Of a stretch of 64,000 bases of DNA, positions 36,101 through 48,100 are shown in pieces. The notes beneath the pieces were generated by a model. That model was not told the origin of the DNA. It was given only the letters and a program-made list of their open reading frames with translations, and ran no database searches. The stretch's first letter is position 1. Each line of letters opens with the position of its first letter. The DNA is from Owenia fusiformis (taxonomy: Eukaryota; Annelida; Polychaeta; Sabellida; Oweniidae): positions 20,773,375 through 20,837,374 of the forward strand of contig CAIIXF020000005.1 in assembly GCA_903813345.2 (NCBI GenBank), given 5' to 3'. A program made the position numbers and the translations under genes.

Positions 36101-39100
36101 AATTGTATTTCGTGCCTAACAGGCCCAGTACGCAATGAAAGAAACTGCTAAAAATTGTATTTTTAGTCTGCTTATTAATCTATTGATTCATAAAGACCTG
36201 AAATGATGCATTCAAATAAGACCGCCTCCTAAATGAAAACACTACACATAAAGTGGTGAAAAACAACGAACTAAAGTTGAAAGATCGCAACGTTCGCTAC
36301 TTTGTTCAGTTCCGGAAGTCTCCAAGGGGCTGCAGAAAAAGAAATGGGAAATTTTTACGATTTAGATTTTATAACCTCAGAATACTGCCTTCATCATCGT
36401 GTTTGGCTGCGTTCCACAATGTAACCTAGCAGGATGGATGACATAAAACAAACTGCTAAGTAGACACACAGTAACATTTCATTATTTCGTTATTTTCACC
36501 ACATGAACATCTACCGAGAATTTGTGCTCAGATTCTAAGCAGCCTGTATATAATCATTGCATAGAAAACACTTCATGTAGTGTTTATACATACTGGTTTG
36601 ATTGGTGTTTCAAATTGATGGTTAAAGTATTTGATTAGATACTGTTCCCACTCAGCCAATTAATTTGAAAAAATGCTTGCGGTAAATTGTTCCACACACA
36701 TGTAGGCAAATCTTTATCCGGAGATCCAACTGTATACGTTATCATCTATGTAAATATACCGTTTTGTAAGTTCATTGAACTTATACTGATCATGAAAACA
36801 TTGAAATAATCAACTTGTTTATGTAATGACTCACTTTAAAGAATCATGACTCTCTTTAAAGGATCGTGTTTATAATATACTACAACTACAAGGACACGGA
36901 AGCAAGCATTTAATTATAATGTGCATAATCTACACGTGCAGATGACAGTGCATTCATAGTCTCAAGTTGATGGAGCTTTTCTATAACGGGAATAGTTATG
37001 TTCCATTAAGTACAATTTAAAATTGATTTTAGTAAATATAATAGTTCGACATGACCCTTTAAACTATACGTATACGTATAAGTTGTACTTTTACTTATGT
37101 GCGAAATCTCTCTAATGTCACATTGAATTATGATAATAAGTAAATAACATTTTGTAATATTTTGCACGGGTATAACCATGCACAGTAGAATAATACACAG
37201 GGTTACCCTAAATTGTAGAAACATGAAAATGTTTCTAACTTATAATTAATTAATTCATATATCCCAAGGATTTCACCTGTTCCCTTCCTGACCAAACCTT
37301 GTTTTATTTTTTATTTTTACAATAAAATAAACTACTCTATCATTTTTATTTCCATTTATTGACATGAGAACTCAAATGATCAATGGGAAAACAATGCTAA
37401 ACTTGCACACTGAAATAGGTATTCCAGCAGGCCTAGGAAAATATGGCTAGAAAAAGATGCAACACCTAAGGGCTACATTAAAGATAATAGCATGGTATTT
37501 ATTTCACACTTTGTAGAGTTTCTCTAAAAACGCCCACTGGGCGTTTATTTTGCATTCGATTACATACAATTCTAAAATTCTCAAGCTAATCACCTATAGA
37601 CCTTAGTTGAAAATTGATCAATAAATCGACTGAATATTAAACTTTAGAGGAGCCTTCCCTTATACCTGTCATTTATATATGACCCATTTAGTTAGCCACC
37701 TCGTGGTGAAACTGGGAACTGACTACTGGAATCTTCTGAAGGTTATTAGTCATTACATTTTAATATAACTTATTGACACCTTGCCTCAAAAGAATGAATT
37801 AACTCGGGTTTGTGTAAAAAAACCGGGTGACTGCGTAACTGGATTGCCGGGTGGCCAAGTACCCTTCCTTCCTAACAGGGTTAGGAATTCGATTTTTTCA
37901 TTTTATGCCTCAAAACGCCAAACTGATATCCCAATCAACGTACCAAAGACACAACCAATCAAGCAAACAACCAAACAAGCAACAAAATTTATTTACCAAT
38001 AAATCAACCGGCAAAACGACTAACAAAATTAATATAATGTCAATCAGTGAGGCAATAAATCAAGCAAATGTTGTATTGTACATCGTACACTAATTAACAG
38101 ATAAAAACGGCAAATAACGTTTCAATTTACGCGTATGTAAATCTTCCAGATTTGTTTGATATCTACACGCCTAACCATCGCGTAAGCAGGCGTCACTGTA
38201 CAGCGTCAAAAAATACAGTAGTACAGTTTTCTGTACAGAGACGAAAATTAACTGAGTTGAAGCAAAAACTATCACTAGGGCAGAGCATTTGTACTGAAAG
38301 GAGCGTTTTCAGTACAAATATGTACTGAAAAATGTACTAGTTTTGTTTCAGTACAAATTTAAGTATATTTTTGTACTGAAAAATGCACTGAATTTTTTTC
38401 AGTATATTTTTCAGTACAAATTCATGTACTGAAAAATATACTAAGTACAAATTTAAGTATAAATATGTACTGAAAAATGTACTGAATTTTAAGGACAAAT
38501 TTAAGTGCAAAAATATACTGAAAAATGCACTGAAAATTTAAGGAAAATTTAAGTACAAATATATACTGAAAAATGTACTGAAATTTAAGTGCAAAAGTCA
38601 GTATAAAAATGTACTGAAAAATATACTGAAATTTAAGGATAATTTTAAGTATAAATATATGCAATGAGAAATATTTGTGCCCAATAATGGAAATAAGAGA
38701 AAACTTAAATGTAAGGCATACTTTATAAACTCTAAATCACTCAAAAAGTTCTTAGAATGGTGAAAAGGTGCATGATTTTAAAATAATTTTTGGCTGGGGG
38801 GGGGGTTCGCTTGGAGCCCTGAAACCCCCCAACAGGAATGCTTTTACATTATGAAATTATTTTGGATGCTTCCTTTACAGCAGCCTTTAACCAAACTTAA
38901 AAGAGTCTCTCTGTAATCAGGTTTGTTTTGCCTTGTCAAAATATTTTGTTTTGTTAGTGGATTAATAAAGTTTCTTTAGACACATCCTTTAAAGCAGACT
39001 CTAATCAAACTGGAGAGGCTAGGTTTACTGTAATCAAGTGATTTCCTTTTTAGAAGTTATGTTTATGGATTTATTAAAAACGGCCTAAATCACTCAAAAA

Positions 39101-42100
39101 AAGTGCATGATCTTAAAATAATTTTTGGCCGGGGGGGGGGGGGGGGGGGGGGTACACTTGGACCCCTGAACCCCCCCCCCCCCCCCCCCCCCAACAGGAA
39201 TGCTATTATATTATGAAATTATTTTGGATGCTTCCTTTACAGCAGACTTTAACCAAACTTAAAAGAGTCTCTCTGTAATCAGGTTTGTTTTGCCTTGTCA
39301 AAATATTTTGTTTTGTTAATGGATTAATAAAGTTTCTTTAGACACATCCTTTAAAGCAGACGCTAATCAAACTGGAGAGGCTAGGTTTACTGTAATCAAG
39401 TGTTTTCCTTTTAATAAGTTATGTTTTTGGATTTAATTATTTAAGACGCATCCTGTAATAATATCTGATTGCATTTTCTCCATCAATAAATTTCTTTTTA
39501 GCCCGATCAAACCTATCAATTATAATGCATATATAAGGGTTATGTACTGGGAGGTTTTGGATACCCATATTTCCTGAGGGATAAACCCTTTATTTAAAAC
39601 TGATCGTACATAACATGTGTATTCCATACCTTTTGAGGTTTCTAGATACATTCTACCTTATTCTAAAGTTCTAAAATTCAAAAACATTAAAGGTACACAT
39701 TTTCTCAGTCTTAAAAATAAGTTTTTCATGAGACTTTCACTCATATTGCTTGAGCAAATTAATTAATTGATATCAAAATTAAAATATACTTGAACATAGA
39801 ACCTCATTTGTTCGAGTATAGCAAAATCCAGGTAGTTTAGAAAATATATCACCAAGAAAATGCATTTTCTAAGATTTTGGGGCTCCCAGAGGGTAAATTT
39901 AAATTATGAATTTCACTTTTAGATTTTTATGAAACAAATTGCCTACATCATTATGTATGTTGTAATATTATACATTAATCAATATGAGGTACTAAAGTAT
40001 TACTACTACACATTTAATTTTTAAATGTTATTATCGAATTCAAATATAAATCAACTATTTTAACTGAGCCAAGTATTGGATGATTGGAGGCAGTTTTGAT
40101 CAAATTTGCAAAGGGTTAATTTTATTCTCACCTGTCTCAACAAAACAGGAATATCCAAGAATTCATACAGTCATACTTCTCTTATGTAAACTATATCATT
40201 GATTGGCCAAGGGTTCATCTATAATCCTGGGAAATGACCTCTTCTGGACGAAAAGCGTGGGAACATCTGATATGACCAGTTCCCATGACAGTGTGACACC
40301 TGTTATTTCTCTGGAATGATATACACTTTCCTCCAAAAGATTGAAAACAATTGTAGTACAGTAAAACCTGTATCTCTGAACACTTGGCTAATCCGAACAC
40401 ATCCCAATTTGAACATTTTTTGGTCCCGTTTTTCCTCCCATTGACTCAAATGTTAAAAAAAACTTGAAATATGAACACCTCCCAATTTGGACAGTGAACA
40501 GTCATGTTTGAAAAATTAACCTATCTAATCTGAACACATAAAATATCACATGTTCCATACAAAATTGATCAAATATTTGAAAAAAACTTGAACGATCTCA
40601 CTCATGGTGGGGCTTTCTAGGATGACTAAATTCATTTGAATCAGATTTTCATGTCACTGTAATGCCATAAAGCTAAGTAGTCAAAAGAACTATAATATTT
40701 ATTGAGAATTTGTTTCTATTTCTTCAAAATCCCAAATCTTGCAAATGCAAAACCTCAAAATATGAACACCTCCTAATCCGAACGCTCTTAGCTGGTCCCT
40801 TGGATTAGACAGGTTTTACTGTAGGTACAATCCCTTCTAAAAGTTACTGAAATCACTGGCTGGGAATTGGTGTTCGCTTACACACAGGTGTTCAATAGAG
40901 TATACTCATATGTTCCCTGGGCACAGTATTTCACTAAAGAGATGTTCATTATGACAGTTTTACTGTACTGGGAATTGGTGTTCACTATACACAGGTGTTC
41001 AATAGAGTAGACGCATGTGTTCACTGGGCACAGATCTTCACTAAAGAGGTGTTCATTAGGATATTTTTACTGTACTGAAATCACTGGCTGGGACGGAATC
41101 GGTGTTCACTATACACAGGTGTTCAATAGAGTAGAGGCATGTCACTGGGCACAGATCTTCACTAAAGAGGTGTTCACTATGACAGTTTTACTGTACTGAA
41201 ATCAATCACTGGGAATTCACTATATACAAAATTGAAATGTGTGTATCATGCAGAACCTTGCAAAATAATTGACTCGCCCACTTGGTCTCTTGGATCCACT
41301 TGCAAAATATATATAACCTAAAATAACTCACGTTAAATGGTGGCCATTTTGAAAATGGCCGCCTTAATAGCCAAAATGTCATAATAGAACAATGTGCCAT
41401 GCTAAATAAGTAGTCACATATCAAATATGAACAAAATCGCTCCACTACTTTTCAAGTACAGCAAAAATTGTAAAATAGCCTGTAAAAGCAAGGTGGCCAT
41501 TTTCAAAATTGCCGCCTCCTTGCCAAAATATCATAAAACAGTGTGCCATGCTAATAAGTAGTCACATATTAAATATGAACAAAATCGCTCCACTACTTTT
41601 CAAGTTATAGCAAAAATTGTAAAATCGTGTGTAAAAGCCGCCATTTTTCAAGATGGCTGCCATGTGTTTCTTAAATATCTACATGTCTAGCTTAATTAAT
41701 GTGCTATATAACTTTTTTACTCTAAAACTAATTGCTATTACAGTTTTATATACTGTACCTAAATGACTGTACAATCGTCACTAAAATGGCCGCCATTTTG
41801 AAACGAGCAGCCATTTTGAAAATCAGCTATTGAGCAGAACTTCTACTCCCATAGGGTATATGTCTCTACATGCATAAACTACGAAAAAAGCACTTGGTGA
41901 AAAATGTGCATACCCTCTGGGAGCCCCAGCATGCATTTTCTTGGTGTTGTATTTTCTAAACTACCATGATGTACCTAGAACCACAGTAGGTATGAAATAC
42001 ATCTGTTATGTACGGTTGGTTTTGGAGGGGACCGAGGGAGATACACATATTTCCCTTGGGATAAACCCTGTATCCAAAACCTCCCAGTACATAACCCTTA

Positions 42101-45100
42101 TATATACAGGGTGTCCAATAAATAAGGTGAAAGATATTGTAACTTTCTTAATATTGCACCAATCTTGATGAAATTTGATGAGTTTGTAGCCCAAACCTTT
42201 TTACCTTTATTCTGTGAATTTAAAGCGTCTTCTATTTGATTGGCCAGAGTTGTGGTTGCTATAGCAACCGAAACAACAAAAAGGCGGGTAAGTTTGTATA
42301 CGTCACAACTTTCCAAAACATATTTATTCTTTGTGATAGCTTTATTCATACTCCCATGTCTTTACTATTACATCTCCAGCTATACACTTCTTATGCCTAT
42401 TCACCCACTCTCTAAACACACTTTCAAACCCATTCTTGCCCATTTCCTGAAGTCTTGCTAAGATATGTGATCTGAGTTCATCAGTGCTTCCAAATTTACG
42501 CATGAGTTCTGCATACAATGTATAAGTAAAATTCATTGGGTGCAAGGTCTGGGGAATATGTGCAAGTAGGGGTAGCCCCAGTGCCCTAATAGTTTCACTA
42601 GTGAGCATAGCTGTGTGTGAACTCAGATCACATGAGTTAGTACCCCTGCTCTGAGGTCTATATTACGATTCGAACATGAAAACTCACCAGAATTGCAAAA
42701 TCGTCAATTTCGTTGTGGATTTCCAATTTTTTCATTTCTACTTCCGGTTGAGCATTTGGCTGTTCCAATTTGTTTACTTACCTCTTGACCCCTGCTTAAG
42801 TTTTTTTATTGACATTTCGGCCTATTTTATTGGTTTCACGCATATCTACTACATTGATAATTATTGAAATTAATTCTATATTGCCCAGAATCAAAAAGAT
42901 CACGGCGGATATCCATATAACTAAGTAATCACTGCGAAAAGAACGGAAAAGAACGGAACAGCCTGATTCCATTGAGTGCACCGAACGAAACACTTAGTAT
43001 AGAGCCGAGGATTTGATCTCGAATACAACCCAGCTGAAGCATTGACTTTGTTTACAGTTTATAGAAGGCGTGAATACAGTCATGTTCGAATAAACAATAG
43101 TTCTGTCAAAAAATGATTAAATTAAATTACATAAGATTCGGAATGAAAGTACCCCGTCCATATTTCATATTTCATATTTGATTAAAAATAATTAGTGCAT
43201 TGGGCAAATAGAATCCTTTTTATTGCAGTTAATTCAAAACATTCCTATGCTGGCTGTACTACTTCTTCAAAACTTTCAGGCATTGACATCATTGATTTGA
43301 CTCATTTGCATACAACCAATCAGTGCGCCGGAAATTATCGATTTTCTTTACTTTGTGGAAAGGTGAATAGATCTGATTCTGCCTTTAATACAGTTAGCTT
43401 CTTACCAATTGCTGCCTTCCCCCATACTTCAACAATATGAACTTGTTTGCCATTTCTTGCTCCTCTTGAGATAATATCATGTTTCTTAACACTTGGTTGA
43501 GTCTGTATAGGACCTGAAGTGGCAATAGTAAACAAACTGGTAAACAAGTAACAAATTCCAACAAACAAAATATTCATGAATCTATTTCACAATTACATGT
43601 AATATTTACTGTACCGACACTGGGCATGCATGTCAAGGGAGATGTTAAGTGTAACAAGCCAGATATTAGTACTAGACCTGAAAGGGAGTGTACTAAATGG
43701 AATTATTTACCAATTGGAAATATTTTTGCTTGACAATAATCAGATAAAATGCATATTTTCTTGACATATTCTTTCACGCAAAAAAACTGGCGTGACTTCA
43801 ATTTCTTTAGCAAATGCTGGACAAATACGCAAATTTTATTTTGGAATTACACCTGTCATTTCTAAAATGCCTTTTGTGCACTTTCGTGCGATGTAGATAT
43901 GGAGAACATCCAGCAGATGTGTACATCTACAATAAATGTACCTTTTTAGCATCTAAGAGAAAACGTAACTGAGACTTTTGCCAGTGATGTGAACTTACTT
44001 TCAATTCTAGCAATATTTAGTTGATTAACTTTTGCATTTTTTGGGTCCCATCCATCATTTCCTGTATTTTTGCGGAGGCCCAAATATGTAGCATTCGAAA
44101 TATGTCTTATTTCGTTTAGGGCATATGGTATAAACCCGGGTAAGGCGTTTTACAAAAACCGATCGGCAATTACACTACACTCCTAAAGCGCCTAACGATT
44201 TAAGGCGTTTTTTAATGACTAAGGTTCTAAGAGTTTTGGAAAAGCTCTTTTGTAAAACCGCAATCGTGATTACACCTATTTTTACCTTATGCGCCTTTCT
44301 AAAACGCATGGTGTAATTCCAGCAATCATGTCTGATAATTATACAAATGAAAATATGCCCAGTGAAATAAAGAAAATATCATGTGTCAAAATACAAGAAA
44401 ATATTTCACTTTTGTGATTTGATAACATGGGGTCTATTATATGATTGAGGACCTATCAGACCTAGAAGTCACATTTTCAAAGAAAGTTAAACTTTCAATG
44501 TTAATAAACAATTTTTAAGCCATATTTAAATGAAATCATTTCTAGAAATAGAAACAAGGCATTAACATGACAAAATGTCACAACCCAGCTTCATAATATT
44601 ATTAGCACAAAATCACTTCTAGACAAGTGTTCCTTATTCTATGCGCAAAAATATTTTCAGAGCTTGTCAGCTTAGATAAAAAGAACCCTTTTCATAAATC
44701 TGACCTTGAAATTCTGAAAACAAACCATCGCAAGCAATCATCAATTAATGATTGCTTCAACCATTTAGATCAAAAGAAAACCCATCGTGCAACCATTGGT
44801 TGTAACCATTAGAATTTCACTATTTGCAATAACATACGATCATCTACAACCATTAATCATTGAAATCTGCAATGGTTGCAATGGTTGCAATGGTCGCATT
44901 CAGACATTGAACATTTTTACAATTGCATATAGTTTTAATTCAGTGAAATAACCGTAGAAGTTTGTCTGAAGAAATGTTAATGTTAATTAATGATAAAATG
45001 TAATGCAACAAAAATCAAAGTAAAACATAAACGACATGATAAAATAAAAATAAAAAGGAATGAGCCAGGATCATCACAAAAGTGTTAAATCTTATCTTAG

Positions 45101-48100
45101 ACATGTAAAACGCTTGATAATTGACGAAATATAATCAATTGACATACATTTTCAATATGGCGCCCCCCCCCATGTTGCCGGATGTTATTTCCGGTAGTCT
45201 TAAATTTGTAAACATGTAGCGAAATGGAATCCTAATTATTTATTATACAGAGATTCAAAAGCTGTTCTCTCATACTACTCTAATTTCTGAGACAATAACT
45301 TTTCCACATTTTTTCTCCTCTTAACGACACTACTTGCCTTTCACCTGATTCTTGGGGGGGGGGGTAGGTACGAAAATTTCCAATTAACATGCGTGACATA
45401 TAGGGGATTCGCGTGACAAATCCGAACAAATTACGTTCGTTTTTTTTTCCGGTTTGGATATGGTGATAGAAAACCGACTAAAGGATAGGTATCGATATGG
45501 TGAACTGAAAAAAACAATGTTTTTATCTTAAACCAATTATTGAAAACATTCTGTAAAAAACATGGTCCTTTCTGTAAGGTTGACTGATTGACAACAATTT
45601 AATGCCACAATTATTTACAGGGTGACCCAAAAAATGCAACCCTCCATTTCTTCAATATTTTTCTTAAATGGAGGTTAATTGCTCTGAGATTTGGCACACA
45701 AGGACTTCATTCAATGTGGGATCCTCTGGCAAAGTTTTAATAGTCATAGTCTTATATTGATAGAGTTATGGTTGTTTTAAAATATGCTCCAGATGTCGTC
45801 AATTTCGCTGAAAACAAACTTGCAATGTTCAAGGAAAACTGTTCATGACACAGATACATTCTTCCCCATGGGTATGGCTCAAATTTTTGCAGCCATTGCT
45901 TGTTGGAGTTCTGCAATTGCGGTAGGGTTATTTTCATACACATTTATTATTTAAATAATCCCATATATAGAAGTCAGGGGCTAAAAGTGTTCTAGATGAT
46001 ATCAAAGTTTAAGAAAATTTGTATGTCTAGAAACATTTTGAAAATTAGTGCCATTATGGCGGCTTTGTATAAAAAACCTACTACCTCATACCCACCTACC
46101 CACGTACGTTGGACAATTTCTTTATCTGGCTGGTTGGACCTATGCTCGCGGTCATCAGTCAATTCTTCCCCTGGGGCGCCCTCAGGTGATTACACATTAC
46201 AATGCACCCATATGCCTTTATTTATGGATATGTTATCCGTCTAGTCATAAAATAAAGCCGGAATTGTAGAACTAATAATTAGAGCTATTTTGATATTTCA
46301 AAAAAGATTAAACCCTTCAATGACTGTATCATGTCCCACGTAGGTGGGTAGGTGGGTATGAGGTAGGAGGTTTTTTATACTAAGCCCATTATGGCGGATC
46401 TAGGTGTTTTTTTGCTCTCATTTTTTACCCCATTTCCACAGTTGCCATGGTAACTATTAGGCTTTGGTAACCATGACAACTTGATCGAGAAGGGAATCGG
46501 CAAAACAATGGGGGAGTAATACCAGATATGGAATTATTACACCAAAAGTAGTGCGAAAATGGCCTTTTCACAGTTCTCTTTCATTTATATTATCTCAAGG
46601 AAATGGGCATACCAGGGCAAAGATCTTTGTACCGCGGTAAAAAAAAGCTGTCTGAAGAGCAGATTTATCTCCGTAGTTATATTTTCAGCATGGCGACCTT
46701 GACCTTGAAACAATATAGCCATTTGGGCGATAATAGGTGATTCAAAAAAGAAAATGAGTGTTTTACTTTGACCAAGCCTAGAAACAATCGCGGTGGTAAA
46801 CCTACCCCAAATTTTTGACATTTTTCTTGTCTAGAAGTGTCCTAGATGATATCAAAGTTTAAGAAAATTTGTATGTCTATAGAAATATTTTATAAATTAG
46901 TGCCAATATGGTGGGTTTGGGTGCTTTTTTGCTCGCATTTTACCCCATTTCTATGGTTGCCATGGCAACTATTAGGCTTTGGTAACCATGCCAACTTGAT
47001 TTTTGAAGGACATCCACCTGATAGTAGTTTGGCCAAGTTTGATGGAATTTCTGCCTGGCTTGATATGCTTGCAGTGAGGTTGATTGTGGCAAGTAGTAAA
47101 ACGGCAAAACAATGGTGGAGTCATACCATATGCTTTACATCGAACCACGCATGCATATTTTAGGGAGTAAGTATGAATTTGGACCAATTTTTGCAAGTTT
47201 GACCAAGAAATCACCTTTAATTTGGTACGAAAGTAACTTTTTTGATCGTATTGGTATGTAAGGATCATATACATGTCACAGTTTGAAGGGTAAATGGAAA
47301 TATAAACATTCCGGTAAATATTCGGACATTTACCTTTTGGACTTTGTCTATGAATATAAAGGTAGAGTATACCATTGATAGTGCTGACTGTGGTTCTCCC
47401 CGAGGAAAATTTTGAAATTTGGTTGTATTTGGAGCAAATTTGCAACCATCTAGTACGCCTGTGCATACCCAGCGTACCGGGCGCTACGCCCATGGTAGCC
47501 CTACGCTTATCGTATCCTACCGACCACTTTAGATTGTGGTTGTACGCCCGATTCATTGGTAAGCCTGTCTTTCTACAATGTTGGAGAATGTTGTTAGATC
47601 GCCAATTGTATGGGTTTATCGGCAGAACGAAGAGATTTTAGTTTTTACATTGGAAATATGTCAGCAATTTTCAAAATGTCGGAAGGGGAATTCCCCAGGA
47701 TTTCCCTTATGACTAGTACATGCCGGGAACTGAATGGAGGAATTTGACAGTTGATATAAGTTAAGTATTACACGCAAATAATGCTATCAAAAAACGAAAA
47801 TATCTTCGTTCTGCCGATAAACCCATACAATTGGCGATCTACAATGCCGATACAAATTAATTGATAAGTTGTATAATTGGCATATTTTCTTGAATTTTTA
47901 ATTTTAATGTCCCAAACCCCCACAAACTGCAGAAAAGTATATACTGTAAATCATATTTACCAAGATGAGTGTCTCCAAGGCTCCATACCAGCGTATGCAT
48001 AATGCATTTGTCACGAGTTTGAGCTGAAATTTCGCTAAAATGAAGTAGGCTAAGGGTAGTCTCTGCCAGGTTTGTTAATTGTGGCTAGTTTGTTAGTGCT

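Larger units (their letters stand above)
39531..42104. mobile_element. 2.6-kb inverted-repeat element carrying younger insertions
   Basis: ATATAAGGGTTATGTACTGG at 39,531 is inverted at 42,083-42,104 (CCAGTACATAACCCTTATAT). The arms extend to about 39,895 (TGGGGCTCCCAGAGGGT) and from about 41,905 (ACCCTCTGGGAGCCCCA). Between them lie a pogo-like MITE and two tandem arrays. A mariner remnant abuts the right end. Confidence 0.75.

Noticed and set aside
38422-38664. 80-codon minus-strand frame rich in Phe/Ile/Lys
   Set aside because: Translation of the GTACTGAAAA minisatellite; periodic residues follow the DNA repeat.
43406-43577. RXYLT1 start codon at 43,577 with hydrophobic N-terminus
   Set aside because: The frame is open with an upstream stop, but the hydrophobic stretch is the T-rich tract before the acceptor at 43,514. 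A better first exon at 51,793-51,934 has a basic signal anchor and joins in phase.
45155-45230. RXYLT1 promoter with YY1/ETS motifs
   Set aside because: It lies within intron 1 once exon 1 at 51.8 kb is accepted, and no exon next to it uses it.
46585-46821. 78-codon minus-strand frame before the duplicated segment
   Set aside because: Starts well (MSKIWGRFTTAIV), but there is no family, no splice signals and no conservation to judge by.
46972-47556. 194-codon minus-strand frame
   Set aside because: Longest simple frame nearby, but it crosses two unrelated repeats (the 47.2-kb arm and the 47.5-kb inverted repeat), has no domain and is not seen in the paralogous copies.
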